13,147 nt of DNA from Actinomycetes bacterium (GTDB taxonomy: Bacteria; Actinomycetota; Acidimicrobiia; Acidimicrobiales; SZUA-35). A program made the position numbers and the translations under genes. Numbering within the stretch: position 1 is the stretch's first letter; every line of letters begins with the position of its first letter. A model generated the notes under the pieces. That model saw only the letters and a program-made list of their open reading frames with translations. It did not search any database and was not told the DNA's origin. The stretch spans positions 1 to 13,147 of the forward strand of contig JAAETV010000014.1 of assembly GCA_024227975.1 (NCBI GenBank), read 5' to 3'. Shown here one piece after another: positions 7,533 through 13,147 of the stretch.

Positions 7533-8390
7533 TCAGCCACCAAGGGCAGCTTCTGCCCCTTCGATCGGGGGACCAGGGCAAGGCGTGTCTTCATCAGCGG
7601 AACCGACACCGGTTGCTCCGGGTGTGATGTCAGGATTGGCACAGGCCAGAAGGAAATCGAGATCGATCTCGTCGGCCTCGCCTTCCTCGATGGCATGGCG
7701 CATCCGTTCCATCCATTCCTGGTAGGCCGGGCTCGACGTGTCTTCACCGGACAGGGTGGCCCGTTCATGAAAGACCACCATCTCCAGCTCGACCTGGGTC
7801 AACTGACCAACCTGGGCCGGCATCTGGCCCTGACCGCGAGCACCGGAGACCCTTCGTCCGTCGGCCCGTTCCGCTCCGTAGGCCTCATCGGCAATTGGGG
7901 CTGATCCTCGGGCCACATGGACCATCTGATCGATCGGATCGGGGAAGGTGGCCAGAACCTCACCGCCGGCCAAGGCATAGCCAGTGCCGCCATCACCGGT
8001 TGGGCCATGGCACCCGGCACAGCCACCCTTGCCGGCGTAGATCAGCCCGCTTTCGCCCAAGAGGACATCCTCACCCTCGGTCTCCTGCATGGTGCCAGCA
8101 AAGGAGAAGGCCCAAATGGGCAGGGCTGCGATGATGGGCAAGGCCCAGACCGGGATCCGTCTGCGAGCCTTCGAAGCGGTGACGTAGGCCGGCTCGGGCT
8201 TGGCTGGGATCGGTTCGGGGTCGAGATTCGGGAGCGAGGTGGCCGGCGCGGCAGAAGTGGAAGGAGCAGGGGCTTCGCCGGAGGTGGTTGCCTCACTGGC
8301 CGCGCTGTCGCCCGATGCGGGGTCGTCACCCGACCTGGAGACCTTTGCTGACTTGCTTCGCTTCAACAGATGTTCGGGGATCTCGGTCAA
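7533..8390 (-). CDS. Membrane-anchored monoheme cytochrome c
   Basis: A 285-residue protein, probably an electron carrier held on the outer face of the membrane. Residues 1-75 are a cytoplasmic, Ala/Ser/Pro-rich tail that begins TEIPEHLLKRSKSAK. One membrane helix follows at about 79-100 (RRIPVWALPIIAALPIW). The outer domain has a single c-type heme site, CAGCH (C124, C127, H128), and a likely methionine ligand in GQGQMP. Near the C-terminus two more cysteines (LLACAN and TPCPGP) could form a disulfide. I chose the TTG at 8390 because GGAGG lies 4 nt upstream and because this places TEIPEH at the N-terminus, exactly as in the subunit-IV-like protein of the neighbouring operon. The frame extends 14 codons further upstream, without support. 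Divergent orientation and the shared motif suggest it works with the bc complex. Confidence 0.88.
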   Translation of the reverse strand: MTEIPEHLLKRSKSAKVSRSGDDPASGDSAASEATTSGEAPAPSTSAAPATSLPNLDPEPIPAKPEPAYVTASKARRRIPVWALPIIAALPIWAFSFAGTMQETEGEDVLLGESGLIYAGKGGCAGCHGPTGDGGTGYALAGGEVLATFPDPIDQMVHVARGSAPIADEAYGAERADGRRVSGARGQGQMPAQVGQLTQVELEMVVFHERATLSGEDTSSPAYQEWMERMRHAIEEGEADEIDLDFLLACANPDITPGATGVGSADEDTPCPGPPIEGAEAALGG

Positions 8391-8394
8391 GGGT

Positions 8395-8399
8395 CCTCC
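8395..8399 (-). promoter_or_regulatory. Ribosome binding site of the cytochrome c gene
   Basis: The minus strand reads CGGAGGACCC-TTG. The GGAGG is 4 nt from the TTG at 8390 and is the only good Shine-Dalgarno sequence near the 5' end, so it decides the start. Confidence 0.65.
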
Positions 8400-8433
8400 G
8401 CAGCAATACGACCAGATAGGAGACGGAGCCACA

Positions 8434-8455
8434 TATTGTGACCACCGTCACCATA
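8434..8455. promoter_or_regulatory. CRP-family operator-like palindrome
   Basis: The sequence TATTGTGACCACCGTCACCATA has 9-bp arms that match at 8 of 9 positions around a 4-bp centre. Its core, TGTGA-CCACCG-TCACC, matches the CRP/GlxR consensus TGTGA-N6-TCACA at 9 of 10 positions. The centre (8444/8445) is about 54 bp upstream of the cytochrome c start codon and about 298 bp upstream of the bc-operon start. In Actinobacteria, CRP/GlxR-type regulators are known to control respiratory genes. The regulator itself is not in this window. Confidence 0.55.
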
Positions 8456-8690
8456 GTGCTGGATTCCGACACCAGGCGGCGCAAACACTACCGAACAATT
8501 GGACCCGAGGCGCAACTCAGGTGGCAAGCGACTCGAGTTCGTCGCGATGGGGCATCATCTCAACCGCTCAATTGTTCTGCCATCGGCGTGCGATCGAGAA
8601 TGTGAAGTGGTAAACCGTGAGCCGGCCGTCCAACGCAACACTGCGGTTGCATCGTTTTCTGATGGGCCGACTACATTTCCTGCACAGCTC

Positions 8691-8696
8691 TACAAT
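8691..8696 (+). promoter_or_regulatory. Candidate -10 box of the bc operon
   Basis: TACAAT matches the sigma-70 -10 consensus at 5 of 6 positions and would start a message of about 40 nt before the GTG at 8743. The matching -35 region (around CGACTA/CCGACT at 8667-8673) is weak, so this is tentative. Confidence 0.3.
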
Positions 8697-8729
8697 CTCG
8701 TCCAAACGAGTTCACCACATACCTCAAAC

Positions 8730-8734
8730 AGGAG
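8730..8734 (+). promoter_or_regulatory. Ribosome binding site deciding the GTG start at 8743
   Basis: AGGAG lies 8 nt before the GTG. This strong, well-spaced site supports a start at 8743 and not at the upstream start codon at 8617. Confidence 0.75.
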
Positions 8735-8742
8735 TCCGCTAC

Positions 8743-9189
8743 GTGGTCGCCTTCGTCACCTCCATCGTCGCCGCCGTGCTGATGACCTTGGGGATTTTGT
8801 GGTACGCCAAACGGCGTCCTGTCGGAGCCCACGTCACCTGGGGCGAGGCCTCGGTGGGCGCGGTGTACGTATTCTTCCTGGCTTTCCTGGCCTACGGAGT
8901 GATTCCTCACCAGTGGCTGACCCTGGCCGAGAATGAGTTGAGCTGGCGGGCTGACCGCATGGTCCACGGCCCGGGTGGGATCCTCAAGCCCAAGAGTCAG
9001 GAAGGCGTCATTCCCTTCGACATCACCTACCGGACGATCTCGGACTCCGTTGCCGCCATGTTGTACATCGTCTTCCTCAGCGGTCAGATCATGCTGTGGG
9101 GAGCATGGCAGAATCGGGGCAAAGCCCAGAAGGCCGGCCAGGGCGTAGTGAAGAGTGCCTACGGTCGTCCCCTCGTCAAGCAGGGCTAG
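8743..9189 (+). CDS. Three-TM membrane protein of unknown function, bc operon
   Basis: A protein of 148 residues that I do not recognise as a named family. It has three likely membrane helices: about 3-21 (FVTSIVAAVLMTLGILWYA), about 37-58 (VGAVYVFFLAFLAYGVIPHQW) and about 97-120 (AAMLYIVFLSGQIMLWGAW). Between helices 2 and 3 is a polar loop with LTLAENELSWRADRM and FDITYRTISD. The C-terminus is basic. There are no cysteines and no heme or iron-sulfur motif. Helix 2 ends with a histidine and a tryptophan (PHQW) that could touch heme or quinone, but this is a guess. It is the first gene of the operon; the ferredoxin gene follows after 14 nt. Position suggests an accessory or assembly subunit of the bc complex. 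The GTG start is fixed by AGGAG 8 nt upstream. Confidence 0.78.
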   Translation: MVAFVTSIVAAVLMTLGILWYAKRRPVGAHVTWGEASVGAVYVFFLAFLAYGVIPHQWLTLAENELSWRADRMVHGPGGILKPKSQEGVIPFDITYRTISDSVAAMLYIVFLSGQIMLWGAWQNRGKAQKAGQGVVKSAYGRPLVKQG

Positions 9190-9203
9190 CGGAGAGTCAA
9201 GTC

Positions 9204-9620
9204 GTGGTCACCACCGATGCCAACCCACCACTGCCGGAGTTCCGCACCGACTACCTCTTGATGGAGGTCGACGCCGACTATCTGGGTCGGGCGGTCAAGC
9301 CGAAGCAGTTCATCCACATCGACCAGTCTGAGTGCATCGCCTGCGATGGGTGTGTCGACATCTGCCCGTGGAAGTGCATTCATATGCAGACCACAGATTG
9401 CGTCGAGAAGAGCTACGGCGTCGCCAAGCCTGGCGACGATCCCGATGACGCTTTCATCTTCACCATCGACGACGACGTGTGCACCCGCTGTGCTCTCTGT
9501 GTTGATCGCTGCCCCACCGGTGTCATCATTTTGGGCAAGTTCATCGACGCTCCAGCCACCGGTGATGCCCACCAACGAACTCCATCCCATGGCTACGGCT
9601 ATGGCATGCGCCTCGCCTAG
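9204..9620 (+). CDS. 2[4Fe-4S] dicluster ferredoxin of the bc operon
   Basis: A soluble protein of 138 residues with two complete [4Fe-4S] motifs: CIACDGCVDICP (C44, C47, C50, C54) and CTRCALCVDRCP (C93, C96, C99, C103). The motifs are separated by an unusually long 38-residue linker rather than the short one of clostridial ferredoxins. It has about 40 residues before the first cluster and a Gly/Tyr/His tail (HGYGYGMRLA). There is no signal peptide, Tat motif or membrane helix, so it should sit in the cytoplasm. I chose the GTG at 9204, with GGAG 9 nt upstream; longer readings in this frame would overlap the previous gene by about 90 nt. It lies between the 3-TM gene and cytochrome b, which suggests electron exchange with the complex. 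A structural or assembly role is also possible. Confidence 0.88.
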   Translation: MVTTDANPPLPEFRTDYLLMEVDADYLGRAVKPKQFIHIDQSECIACDGCVDICPWKCIHMQTTDCVEKSYGVAKPGDDPDDAFIFTIDDDVCTRCALCVDRCPTGVIILGKFIDAPATGDAHQRTPSHGYGYGMRLA

Positions 9621-9674
9621 CGCCACCTATTCTCTCCACCGACTCGACGACATGATCAAGGACAGCTGAACCAA

Positions 9675-10466
9675 ATGGCAAAGTCGACTCAGGACAAGCC
9701 AAGCCTCGGCGAGCGAATGGCCTCATCCATGAGCTCGTTCAACGACGGCATGCAGGCCTCACAGGCCTGGAACTCGATCTTTCGGCCGGGCTCAATCTTT
9801 CGCAAGGGCTACACCGACAGCCCTCGGAACCGTTCTTACGTCATCATGAACAGCGTCCTCTACCACCTTCACCCAGTGAAGGTGAAGCGGCACGCCGTCA
9901 AGGTGAGCTACACCCTGTGTCTCGGTGGGCTGAGCTTCTTCCTCTTCATCCTCCTGACGATCACCGGCATCTTCTTGATGTTCTTCTACCGGCCGACGGC
10001 GGCCGCCGCCTGGAACGACATCGATACCCTCCAGACCCAGATCGCCTTCGGCCTGCTAGTCAGGAACTTGCACAGATGGGGTGCCCACCTCATGGTGATC
10101 ACCGTGTTCCTGCACATGGCCCGGGTCTTCTACCACGGGGCTTACAAAGCCCCCCGAGAATTCAACTGGGTGATCGGGGTGAACCTCCTACAGCTCACCC
10201 TGCTGCTGTCGTTCACCGGCTACCTCCTCCCATGGGACCAGCTGGCCCTTTGGGCGGTAACGGTTGGTACCAACATGATGGGCTTCACTCCCGTCTTCGG
10301 GTCCCAGGTGAAGTTCGTCCTCCTCGGCGGTCAGGTCATCGGTACTGACACACTGTTGCGGTGGTACGTGCTCCATGTTCTTCTATTGCCCTTCGTGGCC
10401 GTGATCCTCATGGCCATCCACTTCTGGCGAGTCCGCAAAGATGGCGGCATTTCCGGGCCGCTCTAG
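9675..10466 (+). CDS. Cytochrome b6-like subunit (N-terminal half of cytochrome b)
   Basis: A 263-residue integral membrane protein, the diheme core of a quinol:cytochrome c oxidoreductase. It has about 60 extra residues before the b6 core and then four helices. Heme b ligands are H133 and H147 (NLHRWGAH and FLHMAR) on one helix and H234 and H249 (VLHVLL and AIHFWR) on another. Fourteen residues separate the second pair, as in cytochrome b6; bc1-type cytochrome b has 13. C82 in YTLCLGG aligns with the b6 cysteine (FYCLGG) that covalently binds heme c_n. The Qo-region segment FTGYLLPWDQ is present. The protein stops after four helices with RVRKDGGISGPL, so the C-terminal half is a separate gene, 19 nt downstream. 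The ribosome binding site is AAGGA, 12 nt before the ATG. Confidence 0.95.
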   Translation: MAKSTQDKPSLGERMASSMSSFNDGMQASQAWNSIFRPGSIFRKGYTDSPRNRSYVIMNSVLYHLHPVKVKRHAVKVSYTLCLGGLSFFLFILLTITGIFLMFFYRPTAAAAWNDIDTLQTQIAFGLLVRNLHRWGAHLMVITVFLHMARVFYHGAYKAPREFNWVIGVNLLQLTLLLSFTGYLLPWDQLALWAVTVGTNMMGFTPVFGSQVKFVLLGGQVIGTDTLLRWYVLHVLLLPFVAVILMAIHFWRVRKDGGISGPL

Positions 10467-10485
10467 GCGCTCCAGGGAGAGATCT

Positions 10486-11271
10486 ATGACCGAAATCCCA
10501 GAGCATCTGAGGAAGCGGGCTCAGCAGGCCCGCGAGAAAGCAGAAGGCGAATCGAGTCAGCCTGAAGAGGCCGCGCCCGATGTCGGAGGGGGCGGCAGCG
10601 AGGCCGCATCCAAGATCCCGGCCCACCTCCTCCAACGGTCGAAGTCGGCCAAGGACCGCCAGCCCGAGGAGGCCAGCGCTGGCGGAGGTACGGCAACCGC
10701 CGTTGCTCCTGCCGCGGCCGGAGAGGTGGCGGCGGCTACTGAGGCCGGGCCCCGGCCGACTATGACCGGCCCTGCCGGCCATACCCAGCGTCTGTTGACC
10801 GTGGTCAAGTCGGGCTCGATCCAAGACATCAAGGCCAAGCCGATGGACAAGGTCCACACCTGGCCTCACCTCCTCATCCTCGAGTTCGGTGCCGCCCTGT
10901 TGTGCACGGCCTTCCTCACGATCTTCTCGATCTTCGTCAATGCGCCCCTGCTGCGGTTGGCTGACGTGAACGCAACCCCGAACCCATCGAAGGCCCCCTG
11001 GTACTTCCTCGGCCTTCAGGAACTGCTCACCATGTTCCACCCCATGGTCGCCGGCGTGACCATCCCGGGGATGGGTCTGGTAGTCCTCATGGTCGCTCCG
11101 TACATCGACAAGAACCCGAACAACAAGCCCGAGGATCGCAAGTTCGCGATCGTGGCCTTCACGGTGTTCATGATGTTCTGGGCTGTCCTCGTCCTCATCG
11201 GCTCGTTCTTCCGAGGCCCCGGGTTCAACTTCGTATTCCCGTGGGTCGAGGGAATCTTCTTCGATCTCTAA
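10486..11271 (+). CDS. Subunit-IV-like protein (C-terminal half of cytochrome b)
   Basis: A 261-residue protein that supplies the last three helices of cytochrome b. Residues 1-110 are a charged and Ala/Gly-rich cytoplasmic extension with two copies of a short motif: IPEHLRKRAQQAR (4-16) and IPAHLLQRSKSAK (44-56). The membrane part starts near WPHLL (126), with helices at about 129-151, 185-206 and 221-243. The Qo motif that is PEWY in most complexes reads KAPWYF here (169-174), so the usual acidic residue is a proline. NPSKAPWYFLGLQELL is otherwise typical of split bacterial cytochrome b. The ATG at 10486 follows GGGAG by 6 nt; an in-frame ATG at 10441 lies inside the previous gene and is less likely. 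The extension is long compared with the roughly 160-residue plastid subunit IV. Confidence 0.92.
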   Translation: MTEIPEHLRKRAQQAREKAEGESSQPEEAAPDVGGGGSEAASKIPAHLLQRSKSAKDRQPEEASAGGGTATAVAPAAAGEVAAATEAGPRPTMTGPAGHTQRLLTVVKSGSIQDIKAKPMDKVHTWPHLLILEFGAALLCTAFLTIFSIFVNAPLLRLADVNATPNPSKAPWYFLGLQELLTMFHPMVAGVTIPGMGLVVLMVAPYIDKNPNNKPEDRKFAIVAFTVFMMFWAVLVLIGSFFRGPGFNFVFPWVEGIFFDL

Positions 11272-11289
11272 GGAGCAGGAGCACCCAAA

Positions 11290-12171
11290 ATGAGTAGCTT
11301 CGTCATCGCCATCATCATCCTGGTGTTGCTTGCCCTTGTCGTGCTCGCGGTCTCCTTCCGCCGTAGCGATACTGCAGCCGCCATCGGCCAGCTCTCGGGG
11401 GAGACGGTCAGACGCGACCGTACCCGCCCGAACCTCGACACCAGTGAGGAGGGGGCTGCGCCCGGCATCACTGGCGAGGACGTGGAGGCCCTGGCTCGGG
11501 GCGGAGGGGGGACGGGAACCCTGGTTGCCGCCCAAGACGCCAGCCCGCCAGCCGCCTACGTTCCTCCCGATCCAGAGACACTGGGTGTAACCCGCCGCCA
11601 GTTCCTGAACCGGAGCATCGTCGCCACCTTCGGCTTCGGCCTGGCGGCCTTCAGTGCGGCCAGCCTGGCTTTCCTCTGGCCCCCGCCTGGTGGGGGCTTC
11701 GGCTCCAAGGTCAACGTCGGCCGTCTGGATGACATCCTGGCTGCCATCCGAGCCGGTAGCGGATTCCTCTACGTTCCCCAGGGTCGTATGTGGGTCACCG
11801 AGTACCCAACGACGGCCATCGGCAAAGCCCAGTCGGCCTACACCTTCTTCCCCCAAGTCGAGCAGGGGCTTCAGTCCGGTGTCGTTGCCTTGTTCCAGAC
11901 CTGCCCCCACCTGGGTTGCCGGGTCCCGGAATGCAAGACCTCCCAGTGGTTCGAGTGCCCGTGCCACGGCTCGAAGTACAACCGGGTCGGCGAGAAGAAG
12001 GGCGGTCCGGCTCCTCGGGGCTTGGACCGGTTCCCGATGGTGATCTCCGCCGCCAACGAGCTGATCGTAGATACTGGTGTGATCATTCAGGGACCCCCCA
12101 TTGGAACCAACACCACCGGCCAAGAGGCCGAGGGCCCGAACTGTCTCAGTGATGCTGGCGGCCACGGATGA
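11290..12171 (+). CDS. Rieske [2Fe-2S] protein of the bc complex
   Basis: The protein of 293 residues carries the high-potential [2Fe-2S] cluster that takes the first electron from quinol. Box 1 is CPHLGC (C205, H207, C210) and box 2 is CPCHGS (C223, C225, H226). C210 and C225 would form the stabilizing disulfide. Residues 4-23 are a first membrane helix, followed by a long cytoplasmic linker (about 24-100). A twin-arginine motif RRQFL (102-106) then precedes a second helix (about 112-131). An internal Tat motif before the last helix is known for actinobacterial Rieske proteins, which usually have three helices; this one shows two. AGGAG lies 8 nt before the ATG and 5 nt after the previous stop. 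The stop overlaps the next start by 4 nt (ATGA). Confidence 0.95.
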   Translation: MSSFVIAIIILVLLALVVLAVSFRRSDTAAAIGQLSGETVRRDRTRPNLDTSEEGAAPGITGEDVEALARGGGGTGTLVAAQDASPPAAYVPPDPETLGVTRRQFLNRSIVATFGFGLAAFSAASLAFLWPPPGGGFGSKVNVGRLDDILAAIRAGSGFLYVPQGRMWVTEYPTTAIGKAQSAYTFFPQVEQGLQSGVVALFQTCPHLGCRVPECKTSQWFECPCHGSKYNRVGEKKGGPAPRGLDRFPMVISAANELIVDTGVIIQGPPIGTNTTGQEAEGPNCLSDAGGHG

Positions 12172-13147
12172 TGGTTGCCGCTGTACTTGCTGCTGATTAC
12201 CGCGCTATTGGCGTAACTGTCGCTGTTCTGGTCCTGGTCGCTTTCGTCGGCCTCTTCATCAGGAACGTGATGGTCTCGCGGGCCGAGCTCGGGTCTGAGA
12301 TCGAACTTGCCCCCAACCGCGGCCCCCTCCCGACCGATGAGGAGCTGGAAGGGACCAAGCTCGATCAGTCCCTCACCTTTGCTCTGGTCATGCTGGCCAT
12401 CTTGGCTGTCGCCCTGCCCTTCTACTGGATTGCCGAGCCGGGCCGTCAAGAAGGCGCGATTGACGTCTACAACTCGTCGTTCGAGAGCCAAGGCGAGAAT
12501 CTCTACAACACCGGAGCCCAATGCGTGAACTGCCACGCCGCGGGCGGAGTCGGCGGCTCGACCACGTACGTGTTGCAAGACGGCGATGGTCAATTCATCG
12601 CCAACGCCAACTGGCAGGCCCCTTCCCTCAACAACGTCCTGGCGCGCTACAGCGAAGATGAGGTCCGCTATGTGCTCAACTTCGGGCGTCCCGGGTCGCC
12701 GATGGCGGCCTGGGGTACCCCGGGTGGTGGCCCGCTGACGACCCAGCAGGTCGACAACATCGTCATCTACCTACGGACCATCCAGCAGCAATCGATCGAT
12801 CCGATCACGATCGATCTGGCCGCCGGCGACGACAACGAGTTGCGGGCGAACATGCAGGCCGATGCCGACAACATCACCCAGGCCGTTCGAGACGAGGTCG
12901 CTCGGTCCATCGAAGACGGCGAGTTCGAGACTGTTGGTGAAGCCGTGTTCAACCTGGGTCTCTTCAGCGGCTACGCCGGGGGCGGAGTATCCTGTGCTCG
13001 CTGTCACACCTCCGGCTGGTCTCTCGGAGCCGTGACATCACAAGCCGTGCTCGAAGAGGGGGTGGCTGGCTGTGGCGGTGGCAACCCCTCAGGCATCGGC
13101 TACAACCTGTGCGGGGGCGCCGTTCTCGACCGCTTCCCCGATGACAC
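12168..13147 (+). CDS. Membrane-anchored diheme cytochrome c (3' truncated)
   Basis: At least 326 residues are visible and the frame runs off the window. Two helices, about 13-31 and 68-88, flank a cytoplasmic loop; the rest should face outside. The first heme site is CVNCH (C119, C122, H123), with a probable methionine ligand in GRPGSPMAAWG. The second is CARCH (C276, C279, H280); its distal ligand is not yet visible. Extra cysteines downstream (AGCGGG and NLCGG) might form a disulfide. The start is ATG-ATG; the first overlaps the Rieske stop as ATGA, so translation is probably coupled. By position it is the electron-accepting cytochrome c1/QcrC-like subunit, passing electrons from Rieske to an oxidase. 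The family is not certain, as the sequence also resembles CcoP-like cytochromes. Confidence 0.88.
   Translation, partial: MMVAAVLAADYRAIGVTVAVLVLVAFVGLFIRNVMVSRAELGSEIELAPNRGPLPTDEELEGTKLDQSLTFALVMLAILAVALPFYWIAEPGRQEGAIDVYNSSFESQGENLYNTGAQCVNCHAAGGVGGSTTYVLQDGDGQFIANANWQAPSLNNVLARYSEDEVRYVLNFGRPGSPMAAWGTPGGGPLTTQQVDNIVIYLRTIQQQSIDPITIDLAAGDDNELRANMQADADNITQAVRDEVARSIEDGEFETVGEAVFNLGLFSGYAGGGVSCARCHTSGWSLGAVTSQAVLEEGVAGCGGGNPSGIGYNLCGGAVLDRFPDD

Larger units (their letters stand above)
8391..8742. other. Divergent intergenic control region
   Basis: This 352-bp region separates the start of the minus-strand cytochrome c from the start of the plus-strand bc operon. It holds the two start-proximal ribosome binding sites, a CRP-like palindrome near the cytochrome c end, and a candidate -10 box near the bc-operon end. 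A plus-strand open frame runs back to 8617 but reads as basic, non-conserved-looking sequence before the GTG at 8743, so I treat it as non-coding. I see no tRNA or riboswitch-like structure. Confidence 0.6.

Noticed and set aside
8391..8432. 14-codon extension of the minus-strand cytochrome c
   Set aside because: The TTG at 8390 has a GGAGG just upstream, and the extension has no ribosome binding site and no counterpart in the subunit-IV protein.
8617..8742. N-terminal extension of the 3-TM protein from an upstream start
   Set aside because: No ribosome binding site at 8617, whereas AGGAG lies 8 nt before the GTG at 8743, which also begins directly with a membrane helix.
9096..9203. Longer N-terminus for the ferredoxin
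   Set aside because: It would overlap the previous gene by 94 nt; the GTG at 9204 has GGAG at a good distance and follows the previous stop.
10441..10485. Upstream ATG for the subunit-IV-like protein
   Set aside because: It lies inside the end of the cytochrome b6 gene; the ATG at 10486 has GGGAG 6 nt upstream and places the shared TEIPEH motif at the N-terminus.
10408..12165. Minus-strand open frame of 585 codons opposite the subunit-IV and Rieske genes
   Set aside because: It lies wholly opposite two well-supported genes, reads as low-complexity Gly/Asp/Glu/His-rich sequence, and shows no domain; long antisense frames are expected in high-GC DNA.
1..13147. CRISPR arrays, tRNA/rRNA genes, insertion sequences or phage genes
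   Set aside because: No direct-repeat array, no tRNA cloverleaf I could trace, no transposase or integrase motif in any frame; the window reads as core chromosome.

Overview
The window looks like a high-GC actinobacterial chromosome segment (roughly 60-65% G+C by eye), most likely from the class Acidimicrobiia or a close relative. The hints are C5-pathway heme genes in the order hemA-hemC-hemD-hemB-hemL, frequent GTG/TTG starts, a secreted protein with DUF4214 repeats, and a pterin-dehydratase/VOC fusion protein. The taxonomic call is inference from gene content; there is no rRNA or other marker gene here.

Layout. Positions 1-4333 (+ strand) hold a tight tetrapyrrole operon: the 3' end of hemA, then hemC, hemD, hemB and hemL. 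These cover glutamyl-tRNA to uroporphyrinogen III, with 4-7 nt overlaps between hemA/hemC and hemC/hemD. Positions 4416-6731 (+) encode a large secreted zincin-like protein with fibronectin-III-like domains and four C-terminal DUF4214-type half-repeats. Positions 6813-8390 (- strand) encode a membrane-anchored monoheme cytochrome c followed by a pterin-4a-carbinolamine dehydratase/VOC fusion, separated by a strong hairpin. A 352-bp divergent intergenic region (8391-8742) carries a near-perfect 22-bp palindrome that fits a CRP-family operator. Positions 8743-13147 (+) encode a quinol:cytochrome c oxidoreductase operon: a 3-TM protein of unknown function, a 2[4Fe-4S] ferredoxin, a cytochrome b6-like protein, a subunit-IV-like protein, a Rieske protein with a Tat motif, and a diheme cytochrome c cut by the window end.

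How the genes work together. The hem operon makes the heme precursor; the bc operon and the divergent cytochrome c consume heme. The most interesting part is the bc complex. It has a split cytochrome b (b6 + subunit IV) rather than the fused QcrB usual in Actinobacteria. It keeps the cytochrome b6 cysteine that covalently holds heme c_n/c_i and the b6-type 14-residue spacing between one pair of heme ligands. It also has its own soluble, cytoplasmic ferredoxin gene. This combination suggests a bc complex that may exchange electrons with ferredoxin on the cytoplasmic side. A short basic motif (IPxHLxxRSKSAK-like) occurs three times in the cytoplasmic N-termini of two of the membrane subunits, encoded on opposite strands, which hints at a shared assembly or docking signal.
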